Below are positions 1 to 7,639 of a stretch of 64,000 nucleotides of DNA, one piece after another. The position numbers and the translations under genes are program-made. This stretch comes from Caulobacter endophyticus (GTDB taxonomy: Bacteria; Pseudomonadota; Alphaproteobacteria; Caulobacterales; Caulobacteraceae). Location: positions 124,001 to 188,000 of the forward strand of contig NZ_QDKQ01000077.1 in NCBI RefSeq assembly GCF_003116815.1, in the 5' to 3' direction. The notes below the pieces were generated by a model. It was not told the origin of the DNA and made no database searches. It saw only the letters and a list, made by a program, of their open reading frames with translations. Each line of letters opens with the position of its first letter. Positions within the stretch are counted from its first letter, which is position 1.

Positions 1-513
1 GGCATCGCTTCGGGCCTGGTCTCCGGCGCGCCGCAGCTGGGCGCGGGCGCGGCCGTCGGCACCGGCATGGCTGTGGCCGGTATGGCCATGGCCGCGGCGG
101 GGGCCGCCCAGATGGCGGCCGGCGCGGTTTCGGGCATGTCGTTCGGAGGCTTTGGCGGTGCGAGCGCGGCTGGCGCGGCCGGGGCGGCGGGTGGTCGTCT
201 GCCGCCGCCGGGCAATGGCGGAGCCCTGCCGCCGCCTGACGGCGGCGGTGGACCCTCCGGCCCGCCGCGTCTGCCGCCGCCTGGCGACAGCGGCGGGGGA
301 GGCGGCTTTGGCTTCACCATGCCGCCGCCCAAGACCGGCAACGACGAGGGCGGCGGCGGAGAGAGCGGTAGCGGCGCGCCGATGGCGCCCGTCTGGGCCC
401 AGGCGCTTGCCGACCGCCACGCCGTGACCCGCGGCGCAGAGATGGCCGCCCATGCGATCGGCGGCTCCCACGACCATGGCGGCGACGCCGCCCCCAGCCT
501 GAAGGAGGACTAG
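1..513 (+). CDS. trbL: TrbL/VirB6-family conjugal transfer protein, C-terminal part
   Basis: The frame is open from base 1, so the start and the membrane-spanning N-terminal part lie outside the window. What remains is an Ala/Gly-rich stretch followed by a low-complexity tail with repeated Leu-Pro-Pro-Pro-Gly blocks and a short polar end. Such a Pro/Gly-rich C-terminus is common in TrbL, the polytopic inner-membrane channel component of the mating apparatus. The identification rests mainly on position, directly before trbF, as in the usual trbBCDEJLFGI order. The stop lies one base before the trbF start, so the two genes are translationally close. Confidence 0.75.
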   Translation, partial: GIASGLVSGAPQLGAGAAVGTGMAVAGMAMAAAGAAQMAAGAVSGMSFGGFGGASAAGAAGAAGGRLPPPGNGGALPPPDGGGGPSGPPRLPPPGDSGGGGGFGFTMPPPKTGNDEGGGGESGSGAPMAPVWAQALADRHAVTRGAEMAAHAIGGSHDHGGDAAPSLKED

Positions 514-514
514 G

Positions 515-1201
515 ATGAACCCCTTGAAGGGCGCGGCGCGCTATGGCGCGACACCGCAGCCAGAAACCCCTTACCAGCGGGCGGGCCAAGCCTGGGACGA
601 GCGCATTGGTTCGGCCCGTGTCCAGGCCGCCAACTGGCGCTTGGCGGCGCTGGGCCTGTTGATGGCCAACACCGCGCTATGCGGGTCTCTGGCCTGGCTG
701 GCTGCGCGCGGCTCGGTGACGCCTTGGGTAGTGGAGGTCGATCGACTGGGCGAGCCGCGCGTCGTTGCGCCGGCTGTCCAGGGCGCCAAGCCCACCGACC
801 CGATGATCGCCTGGACCCTGGCGCGGTTCATCACCGACGTGCGCGCTGTTTCCACTGACCCGGTGGTCATGCGCCAGGCCTGGCTTCGGGCCTACGACTT
901 CACCGACGCGGCCGGGGCCGCCGCCTTGTCGGATTACGCCCGGCGCGCTGATCCTTTCGCCCAGGCCGGCCGCGCCCAGGTGGTGGTTACCGTCAGTAGC
1001 GTGGTTCGGGCCACGCCCGGCAGCTTCCGGGTCGCCTGGACCGAGCAGCGTTATGCCGAGGGCCAGCTGGCCGCCACCGAACGCTGGAGCGCCATCCTCA
1101 CCCTAAACCTCGTCCCGCCTCGCACCCCCGAAGGCCTGCGGTCCAATCCTCTGGGCGTCTTCGTCTCCGGCATCGCCTGGTCCAAGGAGTTTGGCGCATG
1201 A
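515..1201 (+). CDS. trbF: Conjugal transfer protein TrbF (VirB8-like)
   Basis: A protein of 228 residues with a short cytoplasmic N-terminus, one membrane segment at about residues 43-66 and a periplasmic domain of VirB8/TrbF type. The WSAILTLNLVPPRTPEGLR block near the end and the closing GIAWSKEF are typical of the family. TrbF is a bitopic inner-membrane assembly factor of the type IV secretion channel. An AAGGAGGACTAG Shine-Dalgarno region overlapping the trbL stop supports the ATG at 515. The stop overlaps the next start in ATGA. Confidence 0.93.
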   Translation: MNPLKGAARYGATPQPETPYQRAGQAWDERIGSARVQAANWRLAALGLLMANTALCGSLAWLAARGSVTPWVVEVDRLGEPRVVAPAVQGAKPTDPMIAWTLARFITDVRAVSTDPVVMRQAWLRAYDFTDAAGAAALSDYARRADPFAQAGRAQVVVTVSSVVRATPGSFRVAWTEQRYAEGQLAATERWSAILTLNLVPPRTPEGLRSNPLGVFVSGIAWSKEFGA

Positions 1202-1989
1202 CCCGCTCGGTTCTGATGGTCTGCCTGGCGCTTGCCAGCCCGTGTGCGGCCGCGCCCTCGGCCCAGCTGGAAGTCCCCGGCGGCGCCAAGCGCTTCGACT
1301 ACCGCGACGAAGCGGTCTATCCGGTGATCGCCACGCCGGGCCGGATCACCGATATCGTGCTTGAGCCGGGCGAGGCCCTGGTTGGCTCTGGACCCGTGGC
1401 GGCCGGCGACACCACCCGCTGGGTGATCGGCGATACGATCAGCGGCCAGGGCGCTGGTCGACGCGTTCACGTCATGATCAAGCCTACGGCCTCGGGCCTG
1501 GCCACCAACCTCATCATCAACACCGATCGACGCACCTACCATCTGGAGCTTCGCGCCTCGGCCAGGACCTGGCTTTCGCAGGTCTCCTGGCGCTATGTCG
1601 CGGCTGAGGCGGGTAGAGCGGCCTTGCCGCCGCTCGTTCCGGTCATCGTGCCCGATGTGGTCTTGGCGCCGGCAGTCCCGGGGCGGCCGCTCAATACCGC
1701 CTATCGGATCAGCGGCGCCCATCCGAACTGGCGGCCGGTGGCCGTGTCGGACGATGGCCAGCGCCTCTTCGTCGACTTCGGCCCGGCCGTCGCGATGGAC
1801 GACCTGCCGCCGCTCTACCGGATCGGTCCCGACGGCAAGACCGCCGAGCTCGTCAACTACCGGGTCGAGGGGCGGCGGATCATCGTCGATCGCCTGCTCG
1901 ATCGCGCCGAACTGCGCCTGGGCGCCAAGCGCCGGGCCCAGTCCGTGCGCCTGACGCGCCTTTCGCCCATCAAGGAGGCCGGCCAATGA
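1198..1989 (+). CDS. trbG: P-type conjugative transfer protein TrbG (VirB9-like)
   Basis: A protein of 263 residues with a Sec signal peptide (about residues 1-19) and a CagX/VirB9 domain filling the rest. VNYRVEGRRIIVDRL near the C-terminus is the characteristic VirB9 strand region. TrbG is periplasmic and outer-membrane associated and forms the core complex with TrbI. The protein is slightly shorter than many TrbG homologues because little linker follows the signal peptide. The gene overlaps trbF and trbI by 4 nt each (ATGA). Confidence 0.93.
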   Translation: MTRSVLMVCLALASPCAAAPSAQLEVPGGAKRFDYRDEAVYPVIATPGRITDIVLEPGEALVGSGPVAAGDTTRWVIGDTISGQGAGRRVHVMIKPTASGLATNLIINTDRRTYHLELRASARTWLSQVSWRYVAAEAGRAALPPLVPVIVPDVVLAPAVPGRPLNTAYRISGAHPNWRPVAVSDDGQRLFVDFGPAVAMDDLPPLYRIGPDGKTAELVNYRVEGRRIIVDRLLDRAELRLGAKRRAQSVRLTRLSPIKEAGQ

Positions 1990-3161
1990 GCCAGGACGCT
2001 GAGGCGGCCGAAGAGGCCATCGCCAAGACCCTGCGCCTGCGCGGCGCCCAGGTTCCTGTCGCGCGGGTCTCGCGCAGGGCTCTGGTCATCGTCGGCGCCA
2101 TGCTGATCGCCGGTGTCGCCGGCGCGCTGGGCTGGTCGCTGATGGAAAAGCGCAAGGCGGCGCCCGTGGAGGCCAGGGTGACGACGGCGCAGCCGCCCGA
2201 GACGGTCACCGCCCTGCCGCGCGGCTATGTCGGGCCGGCCGGCACGCCGGCGCTGGGACCGCCGCTGCCTGGGGATCTGGGCCGGCCAATGCTTAGCGCC
2301 GCGCGGGCAAGGGAGGGGGAAGTCAAGGTGGCGCCGGTGGTCGCGGGCGCGAATTCGCCGGCCGTGGCTTCGCCGACGCCGCTGGTCGATCCACGGGTCG
2401 AAGCCGAGCGCCAAATCCGTAGAGCGGCGATCCAGAGCGGCCTTTTCGTGGCGGCGGTGGCTCAGGGCTCGCGTGACGCTGTTGCGGCCGCGGCCCTGGA
2501 ACCCGTGGTCGTGTCGCAGGGCGACAAGGCGCCAACCGGTGATGCGCGTCTGACCAGCGTCGAGCGCCTGCAGCCGCCAGCCTCGCCCTATGTGCTGCAG
2601 GTCGGATCGATCATTCCCGCCGCCCTGGTGACAGGCCTGCGGTCCGACGCGCCGGGGATGGCGATCGCCCAGGTCACCCAGGACGTCTACGACAGCCTGG
2701 GCGGCGGCTACCTGTTGATCCCCAAGGGCGCGAAGCTGGCCGGCGAATACGACGCCCAGGTTCAGGCCGGCCAGAGCCGCCTGCGCGTGGTGTGGACGCG
2801 CCTGACCCTGCCGTCGGGCAAGTCGATCGTTCTGGACAAGCTGCCCGGCGCCGACGAGCAGGGGATGGCCGGCCTGCAGGATGGCGTCGACCGTCATGGC
2901 GGCCGGGTTCTGGCTGCGGCGGGGCTTTCGACCCTGCTGGCCATCGGGAGCGAGGTCGGCTCCTCCAGCGAGGAGAGCGACATCGCCCGCGCCGTTCGCC
3001 GGGCCGGCGCCGACACCGCAAGTTCCGTTGGCCAGCAAATGGTCGGCAAGAGCCTGGATCTGGCCCCGACCCTAACCATCCGGCCCGGCGCGCCGCTGCG
3101 GGTGCTCCTGACCCGCGACCTCGTACTCGAACCCTATGCCGACGAAAGGAAAGCGCCATGA
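1986..3161 (+). CDS. trbI: Conjugal transfer protein TrbI (VirB10-like)
   Basis: A protein of 391 residues with a cytoplasmic N-terminus, a single membrane helix at about residues 32-52, a Pro/Ala-rich periplasmic linker, and a C-terminal VirB10/TrbI domain from about residue 195. Recognisable blocks are VLQVGSIIPAALVTGLRSDAPG, split around the beta-barrel start, then YLLIPKGAKLAGEYDAQV and the terminal RPGAPLRVLLTRDLVLEPY. TrbI spans the envelope as the energy-sensing scaffold of the core channel. The reading frame is intact and overlaps both neighbours by 4 nt. Confidence 0.94.
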   Translation: MSQDAEAAEEAIAKTLRLRGAQVPVARVSRRALVIVGAMLIAGVAGALGWSLMEKRKAAPVEARVTTAQPPETVTALPRGYVGPAGTPALGPPLPGDLGRPMLSAARAREGEVKVAPVVAGANSPAVASPTPLVDPRVEAERQIRRAAIQSGLFVAAVAQGSRDAVAAAALEPVVVSQGDKAPTGDARLTSVERLQPPASPYVLQVGSIIPAALVTGLRSDAPGMAIAQVTQDVYDSLGGGYLLIPKGAKLAGEYDAQVQAGQSRLRVVWTRLTLPSGKSIVLDKLPGADEQGMAGLQDGVDRHGGRVLAAAGLSTLLAIGSEVGSSSEESDIARAVRRAGADTASSVGQQMVGKSLDLAPTLTIRPGAPLRVLLTRDLVLEPYADERKAP

Positions 3162-3388
3162 GCGGCGGCAAGCTGAAGCTGGGGGCGCTGGAGGACGACA
3201 CCCCGGTGAAGATGACGATGGATCTTCCCGCCAGCATCCACCGGGATCTTCTCGCCTATGCCCAGATGCTCGCCTCCCAGACGGGCGGCAAGCCGGCCGA
3301 GCCCGCCAAGCTCGCGCCGAGAATGCTGGAGCGGTTCATGGCCACCGATCGCGTGTTTGTGCGAGGGCGGCGGGGGCGGGGCGCTTAG
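3158..3388 (+). CDS. DUF2274 family small protein
   Basis: A 76-residue protein beginning MSGGKLKLGALEDDTPVKM, a typical DUF2274 opening, with a ribbon-helix-helix-like LPASIHRDLLAYAQML segment and an Arg/Gly-rich tail. DUF2274 genes are regularly found directly after trbI in alpha- and betaproteobacterial conjugative elements; their exact role is not established. The ATG overlaps the trbI stop (ATGA), which places it as the last gene of the trb operon. The helical segment would fit a small DNA-binding accessory protein, but that is inference. Confidence 0.85.
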   Translation: MSGGKLKLGALEDDTPVKMTMDLPASIHRDLLAYAQMLASQTGGKPAEPAKLAPRMLERFMATDRVFVRGRRGRGA

Positions 3389-3807
3389 GCGGCCTCCTCC
3401 TGATCGGAGGGAGGCCCAAGCGCCGCCATCAGGCCTAGGACTTTGCGACGCCGGAGCGGCTCAAGCCCTGATAGCAATTGCGCCAGCGCAATGCCATCGG
3501 GGCTCGCCAGCAAGGCGGTGATGGCTTGGGCCTTCTCCAGTTGCGCCCTGCTCGGCGCTTCTTCGGCGTCGGTCGCCGGCAGCCCCTCGAAGAACCACGC
3601 CGGCTGCGCGCGTAGGACGCCAGCGAGCCGGTAGAGCATTGAAGCGCTGATGCGGTTGGCGCCGCGCTCGTACTTTTGGATTTGCTGGAAGGTCAGGTCT
3701 AGCCCCAGGGCGAGTTTGGCCTGGCTGATACCGAGCGACTTGCGGCGAAGACGGATCTTGGCGCCGACGTGCTTGTCGACGGGGTGGGGCGGGTTTTTCG
3801 ACGGCAA
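3385..3807 (-). CDS. Xre-family HTH transcriptional regulator
   Basis: A protein of 140 residues if translation starts at the TTG at 3807. An N-terminal helix-turn-helix (about residues 8-65) carries SQAKLALGLDLTFQQIQKYE, the classic Cro/CI-type recognition segment, followed by a helical C-terminal region. No in-frame ATG lies near the domain. The TTG is preceded by CGGAGCG at a suitable distance, and the more distal upstream codons look non-coding. The gene is convergent with, and overlaps by 4 nt, the DUF2274 gene, so it probably represses or times functions of the conjugative element. Confidence 0.82.
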   Translation of the reverse strand: MPSKNPPHPVDKHVGAKIRLRRKSLGISQAKLALGLDLTFQQIQKYERGANRISASMLYRLAGVLRAQPAWFFEGLPATDAEEAPSRAQLEKAQAITALLASPDGIALAQLLSGLEPLRRRKVLGLMAALGPPSDQEEAA

Positions 3808-4005
3808 GGGACGCTCCGGTTGCTGTGCATCAACGAAGAGACATGCCAGGCGCCATGGCCTGGTAGTTGAGCGCGCAAAAACCTGGGACTGCGCCGTCGC
3901 GCCCACTTGCCTGAGGGTATCGCCGGGGTCTGGTGGGGGGGCGCCTACGTCCACTTTGGAAGTGCCAGCGGGACACGATCGCGTTGGACGACCAGAGGGG
4001 CTGTC

Positions 4006-4350
4006 ATGACTAAGATCGAGGCCGAGCGGGCGATCCGCTTGCTGTGTCATCGTTGGCGAAAGGAAGCTTGGCTGCTGCAGGCCGACCAGACGCGCCTGAG
4101 TGCCTTCGGCTTCTGGGCTTGGATGAGCTCCAACCATCCTAGCTATTTGAACTTTCGGAGCACGACGTCCGTGATGGGCAATGTCCAGCGCTGGTTCGAA
4201 AGCGAGTTTGGCCAGACGGCTTGGCGCGGGCAGCGGTGGGCTTGCTGCGCTACATCGAAGGGGAGTCCGCGGCCCGTAAGGCCGCGCCCCGTGGCGGTCT
4301 ACCCTTCGAGGGTGGCGCTGATGGCGTGCGTATTCACGCAAGCGCGGTGA
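4006..4350 (+). CDS. Small hypothetical protein of the element border
   Basis: The ATG at 4006 follows a GAGGGG Shine-Dalgarno. The first 65 or so residues, beginning MTKIEAERAIRLLCHRWRKE and containing an NHPSYLNFRSTT block and WFESEFGQT, look like a compact folded protein of unknown function of a type I associate with alphaproteobacterial mobile elements. From about residue 67 the sequence becomes Arg/Pro-rich and unlike protein-coding sequence. The original gene may have ended near the QTAWRG residues and now reads through to 4350. No function is assigned. Confidence 0.5.
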   Translation: MTKIEAERAIRLLCHRWRKEAWLLQADQTRLSAFGFWAWMSSNHPSYLNFRSTTSVMGNVQRWFESEFGQTAWRGQRWACCATSKGSPRPVRPRPVAVYPSRVALMACVFTQAR

Positions 4351-4362
4351 GGTGACCCCGGT

Positions 4363-4488
4363 CTAGGGGCCGATCAGATCGCTGGCCACGCAGGCCGCCA
4401 GGGCCGCGGCCAGCGCGGTCAAGGCGGCAATGCCCGCCCATCCGACAGTCGTCAGTAGGCGAGCGGCAGGGCGGCGGCGAGGAGGCAT
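4363..4488 (-). CDS. Possible 41-residue single-pass membrane protein
   Basis: The reading frame starts MPPRRRPAARLLTTVGWAG and continues with one strongly hydrophobic Ala/Leu segment (about residues 16-36) before a short polar end. A basic N-terminus followed by one membrane helix is a plausible small inner-membrane protein. The upstream Shine-Dalgarno is weak. The ORF could be chance in GC-rich DNA; the positive-inside pattern is the only support. Confidence 0.33.
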   Translation of the reverse strand: MPPRRRPAARLLTTVGWAGIAALTALAAALAACVASDLIGP

Positions 4489-4737
4489 GACCAAACCTTA
4501 GCCGCGTTGGCGGTGCGGCGCCAGGGCCCGGGGCGATGCGCGTCAGCTCGCGGAGGAGGGGACGTTGAGCCTGATACGCTCGCGAGCGACGCCGCCGCCA
4601 TGCCGTCCAGACGTCCAGCGCCCACCGGGAGGTCCTCGCCTCGATCCTTTGCTGGCTGGCCTTGCCAGATCGCCGGCCTGGGCGTGGAACAGGGGGCGGC
4701 GATGGCTTCGGCAAGCGAGCGTCCGCGACGCAGGCGC

Positions 4738-5937
4738 CTATTGCTTCAATGGCGTAGAACGCTGGCGTTTTGGGGCGGCTACAAGCGCTTGGGCGATCGC
4801 GGTGCGTAGGGCCTTGGGGCGGTAGGCGTCATCGTAAAGGGTCGGGCGCTTGGGCTTGCCATCTTGCCGAAGCCATTGGTTCTGCAGCCAGGAATATTTA
4901 TCGACCATGCCCCAAGCCAGGACTTCCTTGGTCTGGCCATAGCTCAGCATCAGATCGAGATAGGCCTTGCCATAGGCCGCCACCGCCGCGTCGCGCGCGG
5001 CGAAATCATAGGGCAGACCCTTGTCGTGGACGTCGAACTCCGTGATGAGCAGGTCGTAGCCCATGCCCGTCACCTCATCGAGGAAAGCGCGCCATTCCTT
5101 CTCCTGCGGTCGGCCAAAGCCGGTGAACGTGTCGGCGTTCTCCGCGCCGATATGGCTTTGGACGCCAAGGGCGTCGACCGGCGTTCCCCGCTTGCGGAAG
5201 CCTTCAAGGAGCTTGAGCACGCCATACCGATGCTTCTCGTTGCCTGCTTCCCAACTCATATAGTCGTTATAGGCCAGACGCGCCTTGGGCGCGGCCTGTC
5301 TTGCGACCTGGAACGCCAGGTCCAGGACCGCATCCTGACCCATCGCGTCGGACAAAACGGTGCGCCGGATCGATCCGTCCTGAGGATCGACCGTCTCATT
5401 GACCACGTCCCAGGAGATCATCTGCGGATAACGGGCGCAGAGAGCCTGGATATGGCCGGTGACCAGGCGCGCCGCAGCCTCGGCGGGTTGGGCTCCAAAA
5501 CCGTAGCTTTTCAGCCAGTCGGGAAACCATTGCGGGTGGTGCCAAAGCAGGGTGTGGCCGCGCATGGCCTGGCCGTGCGCCTTAGCGAAGGCGGCGATAC
5601 GATCGGCCGGCCCAAAATCAAAGGCCTGCGGGCCCTCGGCGCGGACCACGTACCATTTCAATTCGTTCTCGGGCACGATCAGGCCGCACTCGCGCGCCAA
5701 GATTTCGCAGTAGAGCGGATCGTCAAGCGACCCTGTAAGCGATCCCTTTGGGCCCGCGCCCACCGCGCTGCCGAACCAAAGCCCCTTGGCCTGGGCGAGC
5801 GAGGCCAACGACGGCTTGGGCGTTCGCAGGCCCGTCGCCAGGCTTGGCGTCGCGGCGAGGGGGGCCAGGAGCCCGGCAGAGAGGACGGCCCGGCGCGAGA
5901 CGGCCTGGCGGGCGGGATTGTCAATGGAAGACTTCAT
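4738..5937 (-). CDS. Endo-1,4-beta-xylanase, glycoside hydrolase family 10
   Basis: A protein of 399 residues. The N-terminus carries a Tat-type signal (VSRRAVLSAG, residues 13-22), followed by a GH10 barrel from about residue 45. The acid/base Glu lies in WDVVNETVD (E181) and the nucleophile in LLITEFDVHD (E300); the LWHHPQWFPDW and GVQSHIG segments are also GH10 hallmarks. The enzyme hydrolyses internal beta-1,4 bonds of xylan outside the cytoplasm. It lies 128 nt downstream of mannonate dehydratase on the same strand, near a GH115 alpha-glucuronidase, so it very likely acts on glucuronoxylan. The start was chosen because the Tat signal begins there. Confidence 0.95.
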   Translation of the reverse strand: MKSSIDNPARQAVSRRAVLSAGLLAPLAATPSLATGLRTPKPSLASLAQAKGLWFGSAVGAGPKGSLTGSLDDPLYCEILARECGLIVPENELKWYVVRAEGPQAFDFGPADRIAAFAKAHGQAMRGHTLLWHHPQWFPDWLKSYGFGAQPAEAAARLVTGHIQALCARYPQMISWDVVNETVDPQDGSIRRTVLSDAMGQDAVLDLAFQVARQAAPKARLAYNDYMSWEAGNEKHRYGVLKLLEGFRKRGTPVDALGVQSHIGAENADTFTGFGRPQEKEWRAFLDEVTGMGYDLLITEFDVHDKGLPYDFAARDAAVAAYGKAYLDLMLSYGQTKEVLAWGMVDKYSWLQNQWLRQDGKPKRPTLYDDAYRPKALRTAIAQALVAAPKRQRSTPLKQ

Positions 5938-6065
5938 GGTGGCCTTGCCTTGCCTTTTGCGTCGGGCCCTGGGGGCGACCGGCGATCGATGGAACAGGAA
6001 GAGCCGCCCGAAACGGCGATGGACGAGCTTGACGTCGAGCGGCGCGCCGGCGCGGCGTCCAGGCC

Positions 6066-7277
6066 TCACCAGTTGAACATCGAGCCGTCCTCAAGGCGGT
6101 TCACGGGCAGTTGAGCTGGCCGGTAAGGATACTTGGCCGCCAGGTCTTCATCGATCTCCACGCCGTGACCGGCGGCTTCGCCGGGGTGAAGCTCGCCATC
6201 GCTGAAGGTGTAGGCGTGGGGGAAGACCTCATCGGTCTCGGGTGTATGACGCATATATTCCTGGATCCCGAAATTGGGGACCCAGAGATCAAAGTGCAGG
6301 GCCGCGCCCATGCAGACCGGTGACAAATCGGTCGCGCCGTGGAAGCCGGTGCGCACATTGTAGAGGTCGGCCAGGCTGGCGATGCGGCGCAGATGGGTGA
6401 TACCGCCGCCGTGCACGATCGTGGTGCGGATGAAATCGATCAGCTGCTCTTCGATCAGCTGCTTGCAGTCCCAGATGGTGTTGAAGACCTCGCCGACAGC
6501 CAGAGGGGTGGTCGTATGGCGCCGGATCCAGCGGAAGCTCTCCTGGTTCTCGGCGGGGGTGACGTCCTCGAGCCAGAAGGGGCGATAAGGCTCTAGGTCC
6601 TTGCCGAGCCGAGCCGCTTCGATCGGCGTGAGGCGGTGATGGCTGTCGTGGAGAAGATGGACGTCCCAACCCAGTTCCGCGCGGGCTGTGGCGAACAGTT
6701 CGGGCACGGTGGGGAGGTAGCGCGAGGTCGACCAGATGTTCTCGGTCGGCAGGGCCGCATCGGCCGGTTCGTAGAACAGCTTGTCTTTCGAGACCCCGTA
6801 GGTGCTGTTGAGGCCCGGAACGCCCGTCTGCAGCCGAATGGCCTTGTAGCCCATGGCCCTGTATTTGATCGCCTGGGCGACAGTGTCATCAACGGTCTGG
6901 CCATTGGCGTGACCGTACACCATGACGCCCGTGCGACTGGCGCCGCCGAGAAGTTGATATAGAGGCAAGCCCGCCAGCTTGGCTTTGATGTCCCACAGCG
7001 CCACATCGACCGCGGCGATGGCCGACATCGTCACCGGGCCCCGCCGCCAATAGGCTCCGCGGTAGAGGAACTGCCAGATGTCCTCTATTTTGTGCGCGTC
7101 GCGTCCGATCAGGCAGGGGATGACATGTTCCTGCAGATAGGCGGCCACGGCCAGCTCGCGGCCGTTCAGCGTCGCATCGCCGATCCCATGGACCCCATCC
7201 TCGGTCACGATCTTCAGGGTAACGAAGTTGCGTCCCGGACACGTGACGATGACCCTGGCGTCAATGATCTTCGGCAT
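6066..7277 (-). CDS. manD: D-mannonate dehydratase, enolase superfamily
   Basis: A protein of 403 residues, full family length. It dehydrates D-mannonate to 2-keto-3-deoxygluconate, a cytoplasmic step of glucuronate catabolism. Visible signature residues are the DSHH motif (D211, H213), metal-ligand acids in WLEDVTP (E237) and VGEVFN (E263), a Tyr at 160 and an Arg at 148, matching the mannonate dehydratase pattern rather than a general RspA-like relative. GGAGGAAT sits just before the ATG. The gene is divergent from the TonB receptor and read toward the xylanase. Candidate FadR-type operators lie 18-50 nt upstream of the start. Confidence 0.95.
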   Translation of the reverse strand: MPKIIDARVIVTCPGRNFVTLKIVTEDGVHGIGDATLNGRELAVAAYLQEHVIPCLIGRDAHKIEDIWQFLYRGAYWRRGPVTMSAIAAVDVALWDIKAKLAGLPLYQLLGGASRTGVMVYGHANGQTVDDTVAQAIKYRAMGYKAIRLQTGVPGLNSTYGVSKDKLFYEPADAALPTENIWSTSRYLPTVPELFATARAELGWDVHLLHDSHHRLTPIEAARLGKDLEPYRPFWLEDVTPAENQESFRWIRRHTTTPLAVGEVFNTIWDCKQLIEEQLIDFIRTTIVHGGGITHLRRIASLADLYNVRTGFHGATDLSPVCMGAALHFDLWVPNFGIQEYMRHTPETDEVFPHAYTFSDGELHPGEAAGHGVEIDEDLAAKYPYRPAQLPVNRLEDGSMFNW

Positions 7278-7294
7278 GGCATTCCTCCGACAAT

Positions 7295-7327
7295 TGGCCT
7301 GACAATTTGCAGGCCTTGGTCAGGCAA
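7295..7327. promoter_or_regulatory. Candidate tandem FadR-type GntR operators
   Basis: TGGCCTGACAA (7295-7305) and TGGTCAGGCAA (7317-7327) each differ at one position from the general FadR-subfamily half-site pattern TNGTNNNACNA. Their centres are 22 nt apart, about two helical turns, and both lie in the manD leader or promoter. The GntR regulator at 13898-14659 is the obvious candidate ligand-responsive repressor. Pattern match only. Confidence 0.4.
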
Positions 7328-7435
7328 GTGTCCGGTTGTGCTCACAGAGTCAAGCCGGATGGTCGCCCAATATGGCTGACTTTGCCTAATTTCTTCGGTC
7401 TTTCGGCAACTTATTTCGGTAGGGATGCGAAAAAT

Positions 7436-7447
7436 GATACCGGTATC
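7436..7447. promoter_or_regulatory. Perfect palindrome GATACCGGTATC
   Basis: A 12-bp perfect dyad with a central CG step, directly followed by TTGACG. A central CG dyad resembles LacI-family operators. It lies about 190 nt upstream of the TonB-receptor start, next to its most likely promoter. No LacI-family gene is in the window, so a cognate regulator would be encoded elsewhere. Confidence 0.4.
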
Positions 7448-7639
7448 TTGACGGTGTCCTGACCAGATGGGTAAGTCTTCTGGCCACTACGGGATGCCGT
7501 TGTTTCCGCTGTGGCGCCGTCGGTGCTCGTATCGCCTCTTGCTGCGGGGGCGGAGCGGATCGCGGGCGCTGACAAAGCGGGCTTCGGCTCCGCCAACAAA
7601 ACAAAGGTCCGGCGAAACACGGCGGACAGGGAGGGAACG

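Larger units (their letters stand above)
1..4490. mobile_element. Right end of a trb-type integrative/conjugative element
   Basis: Consecutive mating-pair-formation genes of the Trb (IncP-like) type IV secretion system enter from the left edge, followed by DUF2274, a leftward Xre repressor and two very small ORFs. This gene order is typical of the distal end of alphaproteobacterial conjugative elements. The next gene (xylanase, 4738) belongs to a metabolic locus, so the element probably ends between about 4.35 and 4.7 kb. No tRNA, integrase or direct-repeat attachment site is visible here, so the boundary is an inference. Confidence 0.5.
7278..7639. other. Divergent intergenic region, manD / TonB receptor
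   Basis: This 362-nt region separates two divergent genes of the glucuronoxylan locus. It holds two GntR/FadR-like half-conserved operators near manD, a perfect 12-bp palindrome near the centre, and a TTGACG hexamer at 7448-7453 that could be a -35 element for the TonB receptor, although no good -10 follows. The last part is an untranslated leader ending in a strong GGGAGGGAACG ribosome-binding site. No ORF is supported. Confidence 0.6.

Noticed and set aside
190..330. Repeated CTGCCGCCGCC blocks as a possible repeat element
   Set aside because: They encode the Pro/Gly-rich tail of TrbL in frame and are low-complexity coding sequence, not a mobile or CRISPR repeat.
4864..6114. Rightward 416-codon open frame
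   Set aside because: It is antisense to the GH10 xylanase, whose catalytic residues are all present in the other strand.
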